This document shows, one piece after another, positions 1 through 12,021 of a stretch of DNA of 64,000 nt. Both the position numbers and the translations under genes were made by a program. Source of the DNA: Silene latifolia (lineage: Eukaryota; Streptophyta; Magnoliopsida; Caryophyllales; Caryophyllaceae); assembly GCF_048544455.1 (NCBI RefSeq), contig NC_133536.1, forward strand, positions 26,600,152 to 26,664,151, written 5' to 3'. Within the stretch, counting starts at the first letter, position 1; every line of letters begins with the position of its first letter. The notes below the pieces were generated by a model that was given only the letters and a program-made list of their open reading frames with translations, did no database searches and was not told the origin of the DNA.

Positions 1-1208
1 TCAACTGATCGTCATTAATCGGTAATGATTGGTTGACTAGAGTTTGACATTACTGTCGTGTGACGGTGGTGGTCAGTTGATCCCTTAAGGTCACACCTAA
101 AGGACAATTCCCTTAATGGATAAATTGATTAATTGTATGACGATACAAGGTAATCAATTCCTTAAAATTGAACAATTTACTTGTGATAGAGAATATTCGT
201 ATCTTATTGTAATGAGATAAAATAAGATTTATTTTGGTAATAAAAATGCTTTATTACTAAAATTACTTATTGTTTGAGAAACAATAGAGATAAGAATGAA
301 TGGTTAATTATAATTACAAGATATTGTGAATTATAATTGTATGACCCATTTTATTTATATGATCAAGTATCACTAGTCAATTTGTTATATGTAATTTAAT
401 TAATTTGTAAAATGATATTTATGTGATAAATATGCATTAAATTAATTAATAACATGTAAAATACTACATGTGACATATTGTGTGACAAATGACAAATTGA
501 CAAAATAAAATGGTAGTCCATTTTATGGTACATGTACCGAATGGAGGGAGTAGTGTGGTGTGAGGATGAATTATTTTATGAGAAATAATAATAGGCTTTG
601 CTTTTGTAGCCTTACACCTATCCTACTTTGTCTTACACACCTACACATTGTGAAGACAAAAAGAGAAAGGCAAAGATGCCTTCCTTGGCCCCTTCCCACC
701 GGTTGCATGCATTATATATGAGAACATTTTGTTCTCATTTTGGTGGTTAATTCATTCGTGCTCTTCTACATGCAAACCTTCACATATTCTCTTTATCTCT
801 CTAAATTAAGATTTTGAGATTCACAAGCATTTGTTCATCCATTCTAATATCACAATAACATTACTAGTGTAGTAATAGATATAATATTAGAATCATTTTA
901 AGGGCACTAGTATAATAATCTAGTTAATTAGTATACTAGTTTAAGGGTAAGTCTTGGGTGCAATCTAAGGAGGATTTCTATACTTGGAGTCTTAGGAGGA
1001 TCATCCATCATATTAAGCTTAAGAACAAGTGAAGGAAGGTGACCTTACTTGTGCCCATATTTTCGAACCAATATACAATGTAAGGAACATTGTTTTTCTC
1101 ATAAATCTTTCATTTTGTTATGCATGCACTAGATCCAAAGAACAAATAATTAAGAAATTAATTAGTTCACTATTAGAGGAGTCTAATAATAGGTAAGTAA
1201 ACCTAACA
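1..1208 (+). repeat. 5' LTR of Ty1/copia element 1 (left end outside window)
   Basis: This is the first of two near-identical direct repeats; the other lies at 6677-7982. It ends in CCTAACA just before a tRNA-iMet primer-binding site, as an LTR should. By comparison with the 1306-bp partner, about 98 bp of its left end lie before the window. The two copies differ at scattered single bases (for example GGTTGAC versus GGCTGAC near the start), so the insertion is fairly recent. No coding capacity is seen. Confidence 0.93.
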
Positions 1209-1210
1209 AG

Positions 1211-1222
1211 TGGTATCAGAGC
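1211..1222 (+). other. Primer-binding site (tRNA-iMet type), copia element 1
   Basis: TGGTATCAGAGC, two bases after the 5' LTR, matches the 3' end of plant initiator-Met tRNA. It is the usual minus-strand primer site of plant LTR retrotransposons. Confidence 0.9.
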
Positions 1223-3483
1223 ATAAGGATGTTGCATGCATAATCGGTTATTATTTTTCCGAGTTAAAAGGTTAACATATAAAACTAAAAATTTGTGATT
1301 TATAAGTATAAGTTACGAAATCATCATGGATGTTATATATTCTGGTCCTAAAATATTTTTAGGTCATTTTTATGATTTATGGAAATTTATAGCTCATTAT
1401 AATGATTTTTAGTGATTTTATTACATTTTTATGATTAAAATGAACTTTTATTCACTAAAATAAGTTAACCTTCACTACTGGCCGTGGTATTTTAGTATGA
1501 CCTCATATGAATATTTTATGTCTTTTATGTAAAATATCATATTAATGTGATTAATATTTCATGATTTATGAATTTTTAGTGTAAATATGGCATAAATGGA
1601 GATTAAAATGACTAAAAATGGTTAAACTTACTCTATGACCTTGAAACTTTTTATATGACCTCACATGCATATTTTACAAGTTGTGTGTAAAATTTCGTTA
1701 ATTGGATTAATATTGCATGATTTATGATTTTTATGAGATAAAAATGGATTTAAAGAGGTTAAATGGTTAAAAATAGTTTTATTTCGAATTAGGCCATGAG
1801 ATTTTAATATGTTGTAACATGCATATTTTACAGAGTGTATGTAAATTGCGAGATTAAATTATCTCATTTAGCATGATTTTGAATTTTTAGAATAAAAATG
1901 GCATAAATAGTGACTATTTTAGCATAAATAGCTAAAATGATTTGCATGGCATGAGAAAATTATTTTAAGTTGAATAAATATTTCAATTATCAAATATAAA
2001 GTTGTAAAATTAATGGTAGTAATTTTTGGATACTTTAGATGTTTTATGAGATAAAACCGATAAAATGCAACTATATTTTCTCAAAATTAATTCGAAAATT
2101 TTAACCATGAATTTTGACATTATGAGTGTCATGGAATTATTTCAGAATGTTCAAAAATTTTAAATTCAAAATTCAAAATTATTGTAATTTAATTTGGATT
2201 TATTTCATATATATTATGATTTTAAGGTCAAATATGAGCATAAAAATTAAATCAAGTTGAATTATTGCCAAAAATTGAGTGATGACTAATTTTTGAGTCC
2301 TAAAAAGTGTTAGGATAATTAACTTGAGCTTAGATGTGATTTAAGTGTTAATTAGTGATTTTAAAAGGTTATTATCACGCATTTCCATAAAACCGGATTA
2401 TATGTACGACATAAGTTAAATAGGGCGATTTGGCACATCATTTGGCATGATAGGTACATATTATAATGCTGCATATTTCAATTGCTGAATGTCTTTTATT
2501 TATGTAATTTTGAGTTATGTAATTTTATCTTAGTATGGCCTTAGTTTTAATCGATATTACCCGTAATGAAAGGGAATATTGATTCGGTTGTAATTTAATG
2601 TGATCTCGTATCACTTTTATTTTATTAGTTTTTCCATTTTACAAATGTATAATAGGAATAGCTTTGTATTTTTATTATTATTTGTAATTATGGAGTATCT
2701 TCAAGGCGGTGCCATTCGGAAAGGTGATCCGACGAAGACGGTGTCTTGGGAAGCGTGCTATTTGAGACCAAAGGAGTTGGTTTCCGAATATGTAATAGAA
2801 TATTAGATTTTCTATTTTAGGAAGGCCATACTAGGAATTTATTTTATTTATTGCTTTGCATTTCTTTTAATATGTTACATGCATTGCCAAATCGCCATAA
2901 CAACACATGCATATCATATCGAGTCATCGACCGTGTCAATTAAAATTATCGTAGTTCACCGCTTTAGTTCACTTAAAATGTGATAGATAATAAATTGACA
3001 AGGTCTCTCACATATAATAATTGAGAAATAGCCTTATCAAATAGTAGAAACCATGAATCCCAATTTCATAAGGGAGTTAAGCCGGCTTCACCGTAATACA
3101 AACCTTGTTACGTTGGGTAAGTGGGTAATAAAATGTTATTACATCGAAATTTGGATTGAGCTCAACGGAAGTATTTGTGACCGTAGTCGCATGTGTTACG
3201 GGCTAAAGATGAAAATTAGAGTAATTTTAATTAACCGAGAGTTCTAAAAGTAGAATCGATTAAGAGGTTAATCCACCGAGTTATATTAATAAGGGATGAC
3301 TCGGCTCACCGTACCTGTATTAATATGAATTTGGATCTCGGAATCATTTATGTTAGTTGGGTGGAGGTCACTACATAGATGCTTAAATACTTGTAGTTAT
3401 ATTTACGAGTATTATCAAAACGATAGATGTTAATTAATTCCTTCACTTCGTATTTTGTAGTCAAAATCGTTTTATCAATCGCA
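1223..3483 (+). other. Long AT-rich leader of copia element 1 with one coding-like island
   Basis: About 2.26 kb lies between the primer site and gag. It is very AT-rich, and repeats short phrases such as a drop in vowel-like AT runs around 'atgacctcac...atgcatattttac' near 1500, 1660 and 1810, which suggests old internal duplication. At about 2690-2806 composition changes to a more GC-rich, coding-like stretch. It is open to a TAG and reads as about 38 residues rich in charged amino acids. I do not recognise that peptide. Nothing else is evident. Confidence 0.6.
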
Positions 3484-4053
3484 ATGGCAACTCCAATCAC
3501 GTCCGCATCCACTAGTTCTACCACACTTACCAATGTGTCATGGCTCCGATCCTTCATGGATCGTTGTAAGTTAGAAAAGAATGAGTCCAATTTCGCTAAT
3601 TAGGACGCACAACTTCGCTTGGCCGCGGAGGGTGACGACAAGCTTCGTTACCTTACCGAGGCATCTCCCACCGAACCTAATGCTAGGTCCACCGTCGCCG
3701 CTAGGCAAACCTATGAAGTTTACCAAAAGGAGTCGTCCGCGATAAAAAATGTGCTGATCTTTGCTATGGAGGCCGAACTCCAAAGAAGTGTTATAAAGAT
3801 TAGCACCGCTCATGAGATCTACATGAAGCTAGTGAACATGTTTTCACGAGCTCTGAGGGTCATACAATATGAAGCGGCTTCCGCATTCTTTGATCTCAAC
3901 ATTAAGGAGGGCAAAAAAGTTAGCCCTCATGTGCTCAAGTTGATGGAGCATGTTGAGACCTTGAAAATGCATAAGGTGAAGATTCCCGATGAACTCGTGA
4001 TTGATCGCATCCTTAGTGAAACATTAGATAGACAACTTAAATTGACAAAATAG
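3484..4053 (+). pseudogene. gag: copia gag, broken by a nonsense codon
   Basis: The frame opens with ATG at 3484 and runs to the TAG...TAA region ending at 4053, about 189 codons. An in-frame TAG at 3601-3603 (codon 40) interrupts it. Downstream residues such as LRYLTEASP, an AIKNVLIFAM segment and SPHVLKLMEHVETL match the helical UBN2-type Gag fold of plant copia elements, which builds the virus-like particle. No zinc knuckle and no protease follow in frame, so the protein is short as well as interrupted. The TAG probably replaced a tryptophan codon (inference from family pattern). Confidence 0.8.
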
Positions 4054-6664
4054 ACGATTATGATGATTGGATCATTATATGTCCATAAGCTATGAATTTG
4101 ATTCTCCTTATGTTATCATTACTAAAAGTAACAACTTACTTATGAAAGATCAATTATAAAGTTGTAATGAGCTATTAAACTCATTAAGTAGGGAATTTAC
4201 GATACCATACGGACATATTATTCTAAACGGATGGTCAACCATGAGATACCTAGAATAGAGAGTCTATTAAACAGATGACATGGATAAGACTCGTATATTA
4301 TATGAATCAAACTGGCATGTAAGGGATGGCCTTTTGATAGCTAATACATAGTCTAGATAGACTCCTAATATTCCACCATATATATGTTTGTAACTCACAA
4401 AGCTATCTCTCAAGAAGATAGATGTATTTCTGAGAGATAGAGTGGAAGTAGATTGGATCATTACAAACATGTCTTATAGTGTTACTTTGTGAAAGTAATG
4501 AAACTATAGAGTGGGGGCATAGTTCAGTGGGAGTTTATCGCACATGTCTTATTGTTTAAAAATATTACTTTGTGAAAGTGATAGTATCATGACCTTGTTA
4601 CATACGAGCCGAAGCATTACAATCCGAAAATTGTTACTCAAGAGTAGATTTACCTTAAAGCAAGGGTTTCTTTAAAGATAAATAGAGCTTTAGAGTACTC
4701 AAATGCATAAGATTGACATAAAGATGTTGATCAAGATTAATTATGTTAGGATCTGCTGCACTTCATTTTAATGAAGAGTAACAAATAAAAATTCGCTTTT
4801 CTAAAATGGAAATTTAGAGAAGGATGTGTTTGGAACACAAAACCTTAGATAAAGATCTAAGAATCCTAACATCTTATGCGGAGCTTTCTTAAGTGATCCT
4901 AGAATGGTCTTAAGCAAGCATTAAAGGATTATACTTTTTATATGATAATAGTTAATGGTTTCATTCACATGATTGAAGAATCATGATTATATATGAAGTT
5001 AAGTGGGAGCCAGAATCATGTTTCCATGTCTTATATATTGAAGACATATTACTTATTAAGAATAATGTACCAATGCTCTCTTCTGGCAAGAGTGATTGGG
5101 AGACTTGGAATGGGATGCAAAGTATTCTAAATTTTTGAATCTATATGAGAGAATATTGGCATAGAGTAGAGAGTCTTATGACGATAAGATCTTTTATACC
5201 TGCTGTACATCAACAAGGTCAAATAGGCTATTCATGTTGATAGAAGTGAAATACTATGATGGAGTCATAGTCTTTCACTGAACCTATTAAGTTGTTGATC
5301 ACATGAAATCGATTGCTAATGTTTCCGCCATTAGATCGATCATGTATGCCAACAGACGCACGTGCTGTAATAAACCATATGCTAGAAGCATGATAAATCA
5401 ATAACAAGTTAATTCATAAGGTGGTCTTGTGAAAATCTTAAGAACAATTGAAGACGTGTTCATATGTTTGGATGACAAACTAAGTTAAGTGCTGAAGGGT
5501 TGTACAAACTTTAGTTTCCAAAAGGGATTTGTCGAAATCCTAGGCTGCTTTATTGACCAAGGAGTAAGAAACTAAGAAAAGTGTTTTAGTTTCGTGCATT
5601 GCAAATTCTACAAAGGAATCTAAGTAAATTGTGATAAAATCGTCAATGTAGGGATTAAAGGTGAATCCCTCTACAAATGATTTTGTCACAAGTTATGCGA
5701 TAACAGTGAGAGCATCTTTCAAGTTAAAGAGCCCAAGTCTAGTAAAAAGTCTAGACATATACTTAGATAAATTCAAGTCATTGGAGATGACATTGAATGG
5801 AAGGAAAAAGCAATTGAAAAGTTGGAATATATGGATATAGGGTATATTCACTTTCCAAGCTTTTATTGCATCTAAACTAGTGTTAATAATACACTAAAGA
5901 TTATAAGATATGAAGTAGTAATAGTGTATTGACTGTTCATATGTGATAATCGCATTTATCATTTGAGTTTCATTAAACTCACCCGCTACCTTGTCGTATC
6001 TGAATGGGTTGTAGAGACAAATTGAAACTCATTAAAGTGAACTGGATTGACATGGTATTCGCCCCTAGTTACTTATATGAGGTGACGTCTCGAAGTGACT
6101 AGAGTGTGATGCGATTGATGGCAAGTTCAAGTGCCATAGAGTCATATGGGATGACTAGTCGATCACATAGACAGACTGTATGGGATACTCTGTCGGGCAG
6201 TGACCGCTTATAGAGTTCTGGTAATTCATAAAGCCTGGTCGTGGCAAGAGCTACTATAGTATTCTTATGAGTCAATTCTTTTGACTAGAGACTATTCGCC
6301 CAAGTTAGCGCAAATTTCAGATTAGCTTTGATTTATACTCTACGACTTCGTAAATAAGGTCAAATTGAGTATATTTTGGGTTATGATGAACTGTGGCTGA
6401 ACAAAGGGAATAGTGCAATATGAATTGTCCACCCCTTGTCAGGGTTGTTTGAAATCTCAAGGCCACTCGAGGAGTAGTTAACTGGAAATGCGTGGCCACG
6501 CTCGAAAGGTATTTATGGTAGATAATTCCGGTCAGACAGTTACTCTCCTGATCGAGGAAACCACTCAAGATATGATCAAATGTAAGTACGACCTGCAAGA
6601 CACCTTGCATTGAGTGGCAGATTGTTATAAGACAAGAGAATTGGTGATGCACACTTGTCTCGGA
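4054..6664 (+). pseudogene. Decayed copia pol and unassigned 3' internal region
   Basis: This 2.6 kb has no long reading frame. One patch is recognisable: 5028-5090 reads VLYIEDILLIKNN then PMLSSGK, a degenerate copy of the copia reverse-transcriptase active-site strand, where the usual YVDD is YIED. That shows the element once carried pol and is not a gag-only design. Phrases around 4468-4500 and 4545-4585 ('TGTCTTAT...TTACTTTGTGAAAGT') are an imperfect direct repeat. From about 6000 onward I see no coding signal. The element now depends on others for replication enzymes (inference). Confidence 0.6.
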
Positions 6665-6676
6665 CAAGTGGGAGAT
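6665..6676 (+). other. Polypurine tract of copia element 1
   Basis: The purine-rich AAGTGGGAGAT sits immediately before the 3' LTR, where plus-strand DNA synthesis starts. Confidence 0.8.
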
Positions 6677-7982
6677 TGTTGGAAAATGTGTCCTCAACAA
6701 TAGTGCGATCACATGATTTAATATCATAATTAAATCTCATATTAAGAATACGTGAGGGATGATTTATTATATAATCAACTGATCGTCATTAATCGGTAAT
6801 GATTGGCTGACTAGAGTTTGACATTACTGTCGTGTGACGGTGGTAGTCAGTTGATCCCTTAAGGTCACACCTAAAGGACAGTTCCCTTAATGGATAAATT
6901 GATTAATTGTATGACGATACAAGGTAATCAATTCCTTAAAATTGAACAATTTACTTGTGATAGAGAATATTCGTATCTTATTGTAATGAGATTAAATAAG
7001 ATTTATTTTGGTAATAAAAATGCTTTATTACTAAGATTACTTATTGTTTGAGAAACAATAGAGATAAGAATGAATGGTTAATTATAATTACAAGATATTG
7101 TGAATTATAATTTTATGACCAATTTTATTTATATGATCAAGTATCACTAGTCAATTTGTTATATGTAATTTAATTAATTTGTAAAATGATATTTATGTGA
7201 TAAATATGCATTAAATTAATTAATAACATGTAAAATACTACATGTGACATGTTGTGTGACAAATGACAAATTGACAAAATAAAATGGTAGTCCATTTTAT
7301 GGTACATGGACCGAATGGAGGGAGTAGTGTGGTGTGAGGATGAATTATTTTATGAGAAATAATAATAGACTTTGCTTTTGTAGCCTTACACCTATCCTAC
7401 TTTGTCTTACACACCTACACATTGTGAAGACAAAAAGAGAAAGGCAAAGATGCCTTCCTTGGCCCCTTCCCACCGGTTGCATGCATCATATATGAGAACA
7501 TTTTGTTCTCATTTTGGTGGTTAATTCATTCGTGCTCTTCTACATGCAAACCTTCACATATTCTCTTTATCTCTCTAAATTAAGATTTTGAGATTCACAA
7601 GCATTTGTTCATCCATTCTAATATCACAATAACATTACTAGTATAGTAATAGATATAATATTAGAATCATTTTAAGGGCACTAGTATAATAATCTAGTTA
7701 ATTAGTATACTAGTTTAAGGGTAAGTCTTGGGTGCAATCTAAGGAGGATTTCTATACTTGGAGTCTTAGGAGGATCATCCATCATATTAAGCTCAAGAAC
7801 AAGTGAAGGAAGGTGACCTTACTTGTGCCCATATTTTCGAACCAATATACAATGTAAGGAACATTGTTTTTCTCATAAATCTTTCATTTTGTTATGCATG
7901 CACTAGATCCAAAGAACAAATAATTAAGAAGTTAATTAGTTCACTATTAGAGGAGTCTAATAATAGGTAAGTAAACCTAACA
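6677..7982 (+). repeat. 3' LTR of copia element 1
   Basis: 1306-bp LTR bounded by TGTTGG and CCTAACA, an imperfect terminal inverted repeat starting TG and ending CA. It matches 1-1208 almost throughout. The five bases after it are AATAT; the matching left target duplication would lie outside the window. Confidence 0.93.
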
Positions 7983-7989
7983 AATATGA

Positions 7990-8212
7990 CCAACCTCTTT
8001 CATCCTTTTGGATGAGCGAGGTGAGTGGAAACCATGAACTTTAAAAAATCAAACCACCTCAAAAGAGTTGGATAAGAATGTATGGAAGTCATAAAGTTAG
8101 CAACTTCTGTTGCCTCACGGTAGTAATGTTTAACTACCACTCTCTCTGAAGATTCAACTTCACATCTTTATCGATACTTGCAATTTTCCACGGAATTTGT
8201 GAAGTACACTAC
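7990..8212 (-). pseudogene. C-terminal half of an old LINE-type RNase H, split by a younger LINE
   Basis: Read on the minus strand, this stretch gives a frameshifted RNase H tail with a VKHYYREATEVANFM motif, which matches the HxYREAN.xAD..A pattern at the end of plant LINE RNase H (RVT_3) domains. The N-terminal half lies at 10066-10320. The two halves are separated by LINE 8222-10065, and a 9-bp direct repeat marks the insertion. No function remains. Confidence 0.6.
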
Positions 8213-8216
8213 AATA

Positions 8217-8252
<36 letters not shown>
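8217..8252. repeat. (CA)n(TA)n microsatellite at the LINE 3' end
   Basis: An AC run then an AT run. On the minus strand it follows the LINE 3' untranslated region as AAAA(TA)n(TG)n, so it probably grew from the LINE's A-rich tail and the target sequence. Confidence 0.85.
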
Positions 8253-10065
8253 TTTGGTCGAGAGAAACGGAATACATCCAATTAAAAGCTAAAAGTAAAC
8301 ACACAACAAAACAAACGAAACGAAACTAAACTAGAACTGAAACATCGGTACGAACCGTGGCCACGCCACCCCCCCCCCCCCCAATATCCTGTTCAATTAG
8401 GTGGAACAATTCAGTCGGCATGTTAGTGTGATTCACTCGGCATAGTTGATGTGGTTGAGATACTCCGAGATTGGCCATCCAGTTTGCGCACTTATTTGCC
8501 TCTCGATATATGTGAATAATGTGTACTTGCCATGGCGAGTCATTAATAAACGACCTACAAATTTGCATTAGGTGCGAATGGACCGTGGGGAATGACTCTT
8601 TTGCTTCCATCACCTTCGCAACCACCATGGAATCCGTTTGTATTATGAGGCGTGGAATTTTCCGCTTCATTGCAATCATTAGTCCTCTTCGCAATGCCAT
8701 CAACTCAGCCCTAATTACTGTCGCAACCCCAAGTTTTTCCGCAAATGCTTCAATAATATGTCCACTCGAGTTGCGAAATATCTCACCTGCCCCGGCCATT
8801 CCTGGGTTAACCTTTGAAGCTCCATCTACATTTAAAACGACCCAGTTCAACGGTGGTGCTATCCAACGGATAAAGACTTCCTCATGAGCCTGGTTTTTCG
8901 TATTCAAAGTCACATCTAGTCCTTCTTTCGTGTTTATCACCTCCCAAATTCGTTGAGTAAGAAAAGTAAAAGCATTGTCGGGAATTGTCGCCATTCTCTC
9001 AAACACCCTACTATTCCTCCAACGCCATAACCACCATACAATCCCGGCCTTTGTGCTTTAGATTGAACACCACCCAATAATTTCCAAGAAACTACGGTCT
9101 TTGACAAAAGGAAACATGTTCCATATTTTCCGAGCTTCAACACAATCACGAAGAAGATGTAAAGTCGTTTCTTCTCTATCACGGCAAACACCACAACATG
9201 GGTCATCAATGAAGTTCCTTTTTGCTCGATTGACATTGGTCATAATGCGATCATGAAGAAGAAGCCAAAGGAACATGCGCATTCGTTGTGGAGCCCACAT
9301 CTTCCATGGAAGCTTCCACAAGCCATCATTCCCATTATCCTCGCTACCTCGAATTAGAGTGACTGCTGATTTCACCGAGAAGAAGCATGACGAAGTCCCC
9401 GCCCAGTATAATTGGTCAGCCAGTTCATCACCCGGAATCACCTCGTAGGATGCAATTGTTTGCAATATATCCGAGTTGAAAAATTCTGCAAACATGTCCC
9501 ATCGCCATCCCAATTTGGGGTCCCACATGTCAGCCACCGTGCAGTTGATGAGATCTTCATGTATTTGGCTCGAAGTGAGCTCCTTCAGAGGACACGAAGT
9601 CGCCCAATTCTGATGCCAAAACAAAGTATTAATTCCATTTCCCACCGTAGACCCCATCCCATGTTTGGTCGCTTCAACCGCTTCCACAATGCCTTTCCAT
9701 GTGTTGGAACTTGTGGGTTTTGTTTTAAACATTCCCAAATCACATCAACCTTTGCAATATTTATGTCGCAAAACTCGAGCCCAAAAAGAGTTTGGTTCCG
9801 TGACCATTCTCCACCCAAGCTTAGCCATGAAAGCGACATTCACTTGGCGCATAGACCTAAGCCCCAAACCCCCATTTGACTTCTCGTTAGTGACCATGTC
9901 CCGTGAGACAAGGCTCAGACCGCGGGACTCTTGATCACCACCCCATAAAAAACGACGCGACTTTTTATTGAGTTCATCACATAATGATCTTGGAAGCCGT
10001 GTCGTTTGCATGACATAGGATGGAATAGTTGACAGAGTGGACTGAATTAAACTAATGAGTAAACA
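8222..10065 (-). mobile_element. 5'-truncated LINE (L1-like non-LTR retrotransposon)
   Basis: About 1.84 kb containing only the 3' part of ORF2 and a short 3' UTR. It is flanked by the direct repeat AATAACACA at 8213-8221 and 10066-10074, the expected target duplication. The break point on both sides falls within the same older RNase H reading frame. 5' truncation is typical of target-primed reverse transcription. Confidence 0.8.
8326..10065 (-). pseudogene. LINE ORF2 C-terminal part: RT thumb, zf-RVT, RNase H
   Basis: A single minus-strand frame runs almost 580 codons. It starts in the reverse-transcriptase C-terminus (SSIPSY-type MQTTRLP segment, FLWGG, GGLGLRSM, AKLGWRM). It continues through the zf-RVT zinc-binding segment (CGVCRDREETTLHLLRDC) and ends with RNase H (NVDGAS, RAELMALRRGL, QTDSMVV, IYREANKCADW-like). 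Two in-frame stops break it: TGA at 9745-9747 and TAA at 9058-9060. Near the C-terminus a poly-C run at 8371-8384 encodes a glycine tract. The polymerase palm is missing because the copy is 5'-truncated, so it cannot move by itself. Confidence 0.85.
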
Positions 10066-10320
10066 AATAACACATATATTAACATCTTCAATTATTAAAT
10101 TAGAAACTCCTAAAGATTTTGCACTTAAAATACCTTCTTTTAGTGCAAGAACTTCTACAACAAGAATGTTATTAGATCCATAAGTTTTAGCTCCTAACAT
10201 GACTTTATCGTTATGATTTCTAATGGCATACTTTACCATTATGATCTCTAATGACATATACAAAAGCAGCTTTCTTTTCATTGACTTTAGTCCGTCAAGT
10301 TTAGCTTTAGAAAACCTTTA
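10066..10320 (-). pseudogene. N-terminal half of the old LINE-type RNase H
   Basis: The minus strand encodes IRNHNDKVMLGAKTYGSNN, then VVEVLALKEGILSAKSLG and IIEDVNICVI. These match the start of plant RVT_3 RNase H domains (G.V.RN..G, E.LAL..GL..A, DS.V). The frame runs straight into the younger LINE at 10065, so a naive gene call here would be a chimera. Upstream toward 10320 only frameshifted fragments remain. Confidence 0.65.
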
Positions 10321-10491
10321 GAGATTTCACCCAACTAATAGTTTCTTTACTACTAATAATGTTTCTTACTTCTTTGTCAACTTTACCTATTAGTACTCCT
10401 TATTTACTAACACAAATTCTCATTGAGACATTTTCACAATAATCTTACATTGAAATCTACCACATAACATAGTAGATAGCACAAATACTAT
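10321..10491. other. Unassigned spacer
   Basis: AT-rich, no open frame or repeat I can identify. Confidence 0.5.
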
Positions 10492-10735
10492 CGTACAACT
10501 AGTTGTATACTAGCATTGTACAACCGCCTCAAAGTTATTGAGCTTTTACACAAAGTTGTTGAGCTATTTACAAATTATTGAGCTATTTTACGAAGTTATT
10601 GAGCTTAATAATTATCTTGTTAAGTTCAATAACTTTGTATCATAACTCGATAATTTTGTTAGTAGAGTTCAATAACTTTATAACAAAGCTCAACTATATT
10701 GAATAAGTTGTATATACAATCAGTTGTATAATACA
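10492..10735. mobile_element. Small foldback element with TACAACT ends
   Basis: The left end reads TACAACTAGTTGTATACTAG and the right end, in reverse complement, begins TACAACTGATTGTATA. Inside, TTATTGAGCTT occurs several times on the left arm and its complement AAGTTCAATAA on the right arm, so the whole unit can fold back. The left end resembles that of the larger element at 33808-34809. No coding capacity; family unknown; target duplication not resolved. Confidence 0.45.
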
Positions 10736-10923
10736 TTAACTGGATAGATAATTACTTTTTTATTTGTTATTTTATTTTTTATTTTTACTAGTTTTTAGTG
10801 TGCTATATGCTCACATTATTAAAAGAAGTTGGAGAATGTAAATCAAACACCTACAAATATATAATCACAAATACACAATACATTGGTAAGGAAGAATTGG
10901 ATGGGTGCATCCTTGTCTATATA
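10736..10923. other. AT-rich spacer
   Basis: No gene or clear repeat seen. Confidence 0.5.
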
Positions 10924-11343
10924 CTAGTTTTTAACCCGTGCAATATTGCACGGGTATATTTTTAAGATTATTGATATTATGATTAACATTTCTAAAATGT
11001 TAACCAAAATACATGAATGTTTTATACTCTATTTCTTTTATAATAATAATAGGTTAAAACACGTAAAATATTTGCAAGGGTTTGAAACTTACACATATTT
11101 TAAATCCGTGATATTAATGCACGAATTTGGTGTTATAACATGATATATAGTATATTAAATGCAATGAATGGGAAATAATAAATAGATGACAATGTAAATG
11201 TCGCTATAAAATGGAAACAAATGTCAAAAGTGAAAAGGGTTTACAATACAATTCAAGAAAACATAATGTAGAAGTAACTAAAGCTATCTCTAATATCATT
11301 CCAAATATTGAAATTTTTTATGGTAGACTACATTAGTTGTTGT
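10924..11343 (-). mobile_element. Helitron 3' terminus
   Basis: On the minus strand the segment ends ...ACCCGTGCAATATTGCACGGGT, TAAAAA, CTAG then T. A perfect GC-rich hairpin a few bases before CTAG(T) is the hallmark of Helitron 3' ends. Just upstream on the same strand (11297-11338) the reading NVVYHKKFQYL matches the conserved C-terminus of the plant Helitron helicase. The rest of the helicase tail lies at 23314-23421, across the inserted Tat element. The Helitron 5' end was not found. Confidence 0.75.
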
Positions 11344-11926
11344 TGATGGGGCATATTCTGCACCCGCTGACCGAGTCAACATATTGAGCAAGGTCAAAGA
11401 TATCCACAGCAAGTCAACGTCTTAGACAACCTAACCGACGCAGCCTGTCGGCCTGTCACTTGGGTCTCGGCCAGGCAACTAGCCAGCCGGGATACACATC
11501 CGCGTACTCACATCCAAGACCCCTCAGCATGGAGTCAACAGGGCCCGCCGGCCTGCCATGGGTCCCTCGGCCGAGGGTAGAACAGTCTTTCCACCTGCTT
11601 TGCCACTTGGCCACTACGTGACAAAAGGTGAAAGTCTATAAATACTCCTCAAACCTCATTGAGGAAAGGATCCGAAAAGAAGCTAATAATCCACAATTAA
11701 TCTGGTATAAACTCCCTTATCTCTCTACAATATACTTGGCCAAGTAACACACAAATTAATCCCTTTAAGTTTACTGACTTGAGCGTCGGAGTGAGTTCGC
11801 TCGGTACCAAGCCGAGCCCTCAGTTTGTTCATTGTTTCAGGAGAGGCCGAAAGGAAGAGTCAAGCAAAGTCATCATTCTACAAGCTTGCGTGGTCATAAC
11901 ACTGCTCCGTAATCACACCCGGAACA
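11344..11926 (+). repeat. 5' LTR of the Tat element
   Basis: Starts TGATGGGGCATATT and ends CCCGGAACA. Matches 22726-23313 with few changes. It contains TATAAATACTCC at about 11636-11647, a likely TATA box for the sense transcript. Confidence 0.93.
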
Positions 11927-11928
11927 AT

Positions 11929-11946
11929 TGGCGCCGTCTGTGGGGA
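11929..11946 (+). other. Primer-binding site of the Tat element
   Basis: TGGCGCCGTCTGTGGGGA follows the 5' LTR after two bases. This is the non-Met primer site typical of plant Tat/Athila-group elements; I do not assign the tRNA with certainty. Confidence 0.8.
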
Positions 11947-12021
11947 TCAATACTAAAAGCTAGTCAAATCCCTTACAAAAAAAAAAAACACAAAACAAAA
12001 CCCACCCAACAAGCTAAGAGA

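Noticed and set aside
6317-6727. 136-codon minus-strand frame in copia element 1
   Set aside because: It crosses the internal-LTR border of a plus-strand element and has no recognisable motif.
9745-10281. Apparent novel 178-aa protein
   Set aside because: It is a chimera of an old RNase H start and the 5' end of an inserted LINE, as the flanking 9-bp duplication shows.
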